Origin: a candidate division CSSED10-310 bacterium
Lineage (GTDB): Bacteria > CSSED10-310 > JAFGDC01
Direction: 5' to 3'
Assembly: GCA_016932295.1 (NCBI GenBank)
Contig: JAFGDC010000455.1
Coordinates: forward strand, 1 to 7,816
DNA length: 7,816 nt
The notes beneath the pieces are model-generated. The model ran no database searches and had not been told where the DNA came from. It was given only the letters and a program-made list of their open reading frames with translations. The position numbers were made by a program, and so were the translations under genes. Positions 6,798 through 7,816 of this stretch are shown one piece after another. Within the stretch, counting starts at the first letter, position 1. The number at the start of each line of letters is the position of its first letter.

Positions 6798-7816
6798 ATG
6801 AGCCTGCCGAAACGGATTCTGTTCAGTTTGATGGCGTTGATCATGATTCTCCTGGCGGTGGAAGCCTCGCTTCGCCTGTGGGGTGGCACGCGGGATGACA
6901 ATGTGCTGTTCGGCAACATGCTGCAGCATCGTGCCCTGCGGCGCGATCCGGATCTGATCTGGAGCCTCGTGCCCGGCTTCGACACCGCGCGGGTCGCGAA
7001 ACCGCCACGCCACCCGTGGCCGGAAACCTCCTATGAGTTTACTATCAACGAGCACGGACGGCGCGGTCCGGCATTCACGATGCAACCCGGAAATGGCTCT
7101 TTTCGGGTGGCCTGTTTTGGCGATTCCACCACATTTTCTGTCTGGGTGCGGGAGGCGGAAACCTGGCCGCGCCGCCTGGAAAAACTGTGCCGTGGCGCCG
7201 GCTGTCCGGTCGAGGTCGTCAATTGCGGCGTGCCGGGTTACTCGATCACCCAGGGATACCGTGATTGGCGGCTGCGGGCCGCCGCTTACGGGGCTGACCT
7301 GGTACTCATCGGGTTCGCTGGATTCAACGGTTCGGAATTGCGGCTCTATAGTGATGTGGAACGGATGGCGTTGTTGCACAGGTATCGGCTGGTGCATTCC
7401 TGGGCGCTGTTCGACGTGGCGGCTCGGGTGGCGGTCATGGAGCGGCGGCAGACCATGGTCCGGCGCGAGCGCTTGTCGCGGTTCATCACCACCTACCGCG
7501 ATTGGATCAGGGAGGCCCGTGCGGCGGGATGCGAGGTGGCGGCCATGATTCCGGCGCGGCAGCGGCAGGTGTCGCACCAGGACATCCCCGCCGGGGTGGT
7601 CCATAACCTGCACGAGCTCGCACCATTGGCGGCGGCGGCTGCACGTGCGGGCGATCGGGAGGCGGCGGCGCGGTGGTACAGGAAAGCCCTGGAGGAGAGT
7701 GATCTCATCTTCGAGCGGATCACGCCGGAGGAGATGCCGGTGCTCGTGGAGAGTCGCGTGCCATCGCCGGCCAGCGCGATGCGGGCGGTTGATCCGGTGC
7801 TGATCGAACTGAATCG
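6798..7816 (+). CDS. Membrane-anchored SGNH/GDSL-type hydrolase (3' partial)
   Basis: The frame runs open from ATG 6798 to the right edge (339 complete codons) with no stop. An in-frame TAA at 6786 makes 6798 the first usable start. Residues 6-22 (ILFSLMALIMILLAVEA) form a signal anchor or uncleaved membrane segment, so the rest should face the periplasm or outside. SGNH block I is ACFGDSTTFS, with candidate nucleophile S110. Block II is VVNCGVPGYS, with N142, G144 and G147. The block III position is LIGFAGFNGSE, with N177; the usual G-x-N-D is loose here. The sequence before block I (DPDLIWSLVPG, then INEHGRRGP) is typical of a membrane-anchored SGNH subgroup. AGDREAAARWYRKALEES, about residues 279-296, looks like a TPR helix pair. 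The catalytic D-x-x-H block is not visible and should lie beyond the window. Likely role: esterase or acyl transferase on envelope polysaccharide or lipid; the substrate is unknown. No Shine-Dalgarno site is evident. Confidence 0.88.
   Translation, partial: MSLPKRILFSLMALIMILLAVEASLRLWGGTRDDNVLFGNMLQHRALRRDPDLIWSLVPGFDTARVAKPPRHPWPETSYEFTINEHGRRGPAFTMQPGNGSFRVACFGDSTTFSVWVREAETWPRRLEKLCRGAGCPVEVVNCGVPGYSITQGYRDWRLRAAAYGADLVLIGFAGFNGSELRLYSDVERMALLHRYRLVHSWALFDVAARVAVMERRQTMVRRERLSRFITTYRDWIREARAAGCEVAAMIPARQRQVSHQDIPAGVVHNLHELAPLAAAAARAGDREAAARWYRKALEESDLIFERITPEEMPVLVESRVPSPASAMRAVDPVLIELN

Noticed and set aside
6723..7613. Minus-strand open frame of 296 codons opposite the SGNH gene.
   Set aside because: The translation is rich in Pro, Arg and His without domain signals. 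The + strand frame has a membrane segment and the GDS motif and runs off the window end.
1..7816. Search by eye for CRISPR arrays, tRNA, rRNA, integrase, transposase, attachment sites and toxin-antitoxin pairs.
   Set aside because: No regularly spaced identical repeats, no RNA gene signatures and no mobile-element proteins were seen. The NYN gene has no small antitoxin-like partner next to it.

Overview
The window is about 7.8 kb of GC-rich bacterial DNA with every recognisable gene on the + strand. GGAGG-like Shine-Dalgarno sites, a Sec-type signal peptide and a membrane-anchored SGNH-type protein point to a bacterium that exports large proteins. A Thr/Pro stalk combined with a C-terminal FxWPxW domain is something I associate, from memory only, with uncultured environmental lineages. 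The taxon cannot be fixed from the sequence.

Layout: (1) 1-849 is the 3' end of a surface or secreted protein, with about 160 residues of Thr/Pro/Ser repeat followed by a compact domain of about 118 residues. (2) 850-1223 has no credible gene, but ends in an extended -10 promoter and a ribosome binding site. (3) 1227-2081 encodes a stand-alone DEDDy 3'-5' exonuclease of the PolB-exo2 type. (4) 2117-5854 follows after 35 bp and encodes an exported, unusually long (1245 aa) amidohydrolase of the YtcJ/amidohydrolase-3 group with all metal-ligand positions in place. It carries at its C-terminus the same domain that ends gene 1. (5) 5855-6004 is an intergenic stretch with overlapping inverted repeats. 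(6) 6005-6748 encodes a NYN/LabA-like putative RNase with a C-terminal OST-HTH/LOTUS domain. (7) 6798 to the right edge is a membrane-anchored SGNH/GDSL-type protein cut off by the window end.

The strongest novel signal is the C-terminal domain shared by gene 1 and the amidohydrolase. Its marks are FxWPxW, a second FxWP, a G(L/I)xF/YxxAML-like block and a terminal FGF. It sits at the extreme C-terminus of two otherwise unrelated exported proteins, so it looks like a portable surface, sorting or binding module. The exonuclease and amidohydrolase genes are probably co-transcribed. The NYN and SGNH genes may form a second unit or be transcribed separately. I see no shared pathway joining the nucleic-acid proteins to the exported ones, and no CRISPR, tRNA, rRNA, insertion sequence or integrase signature.
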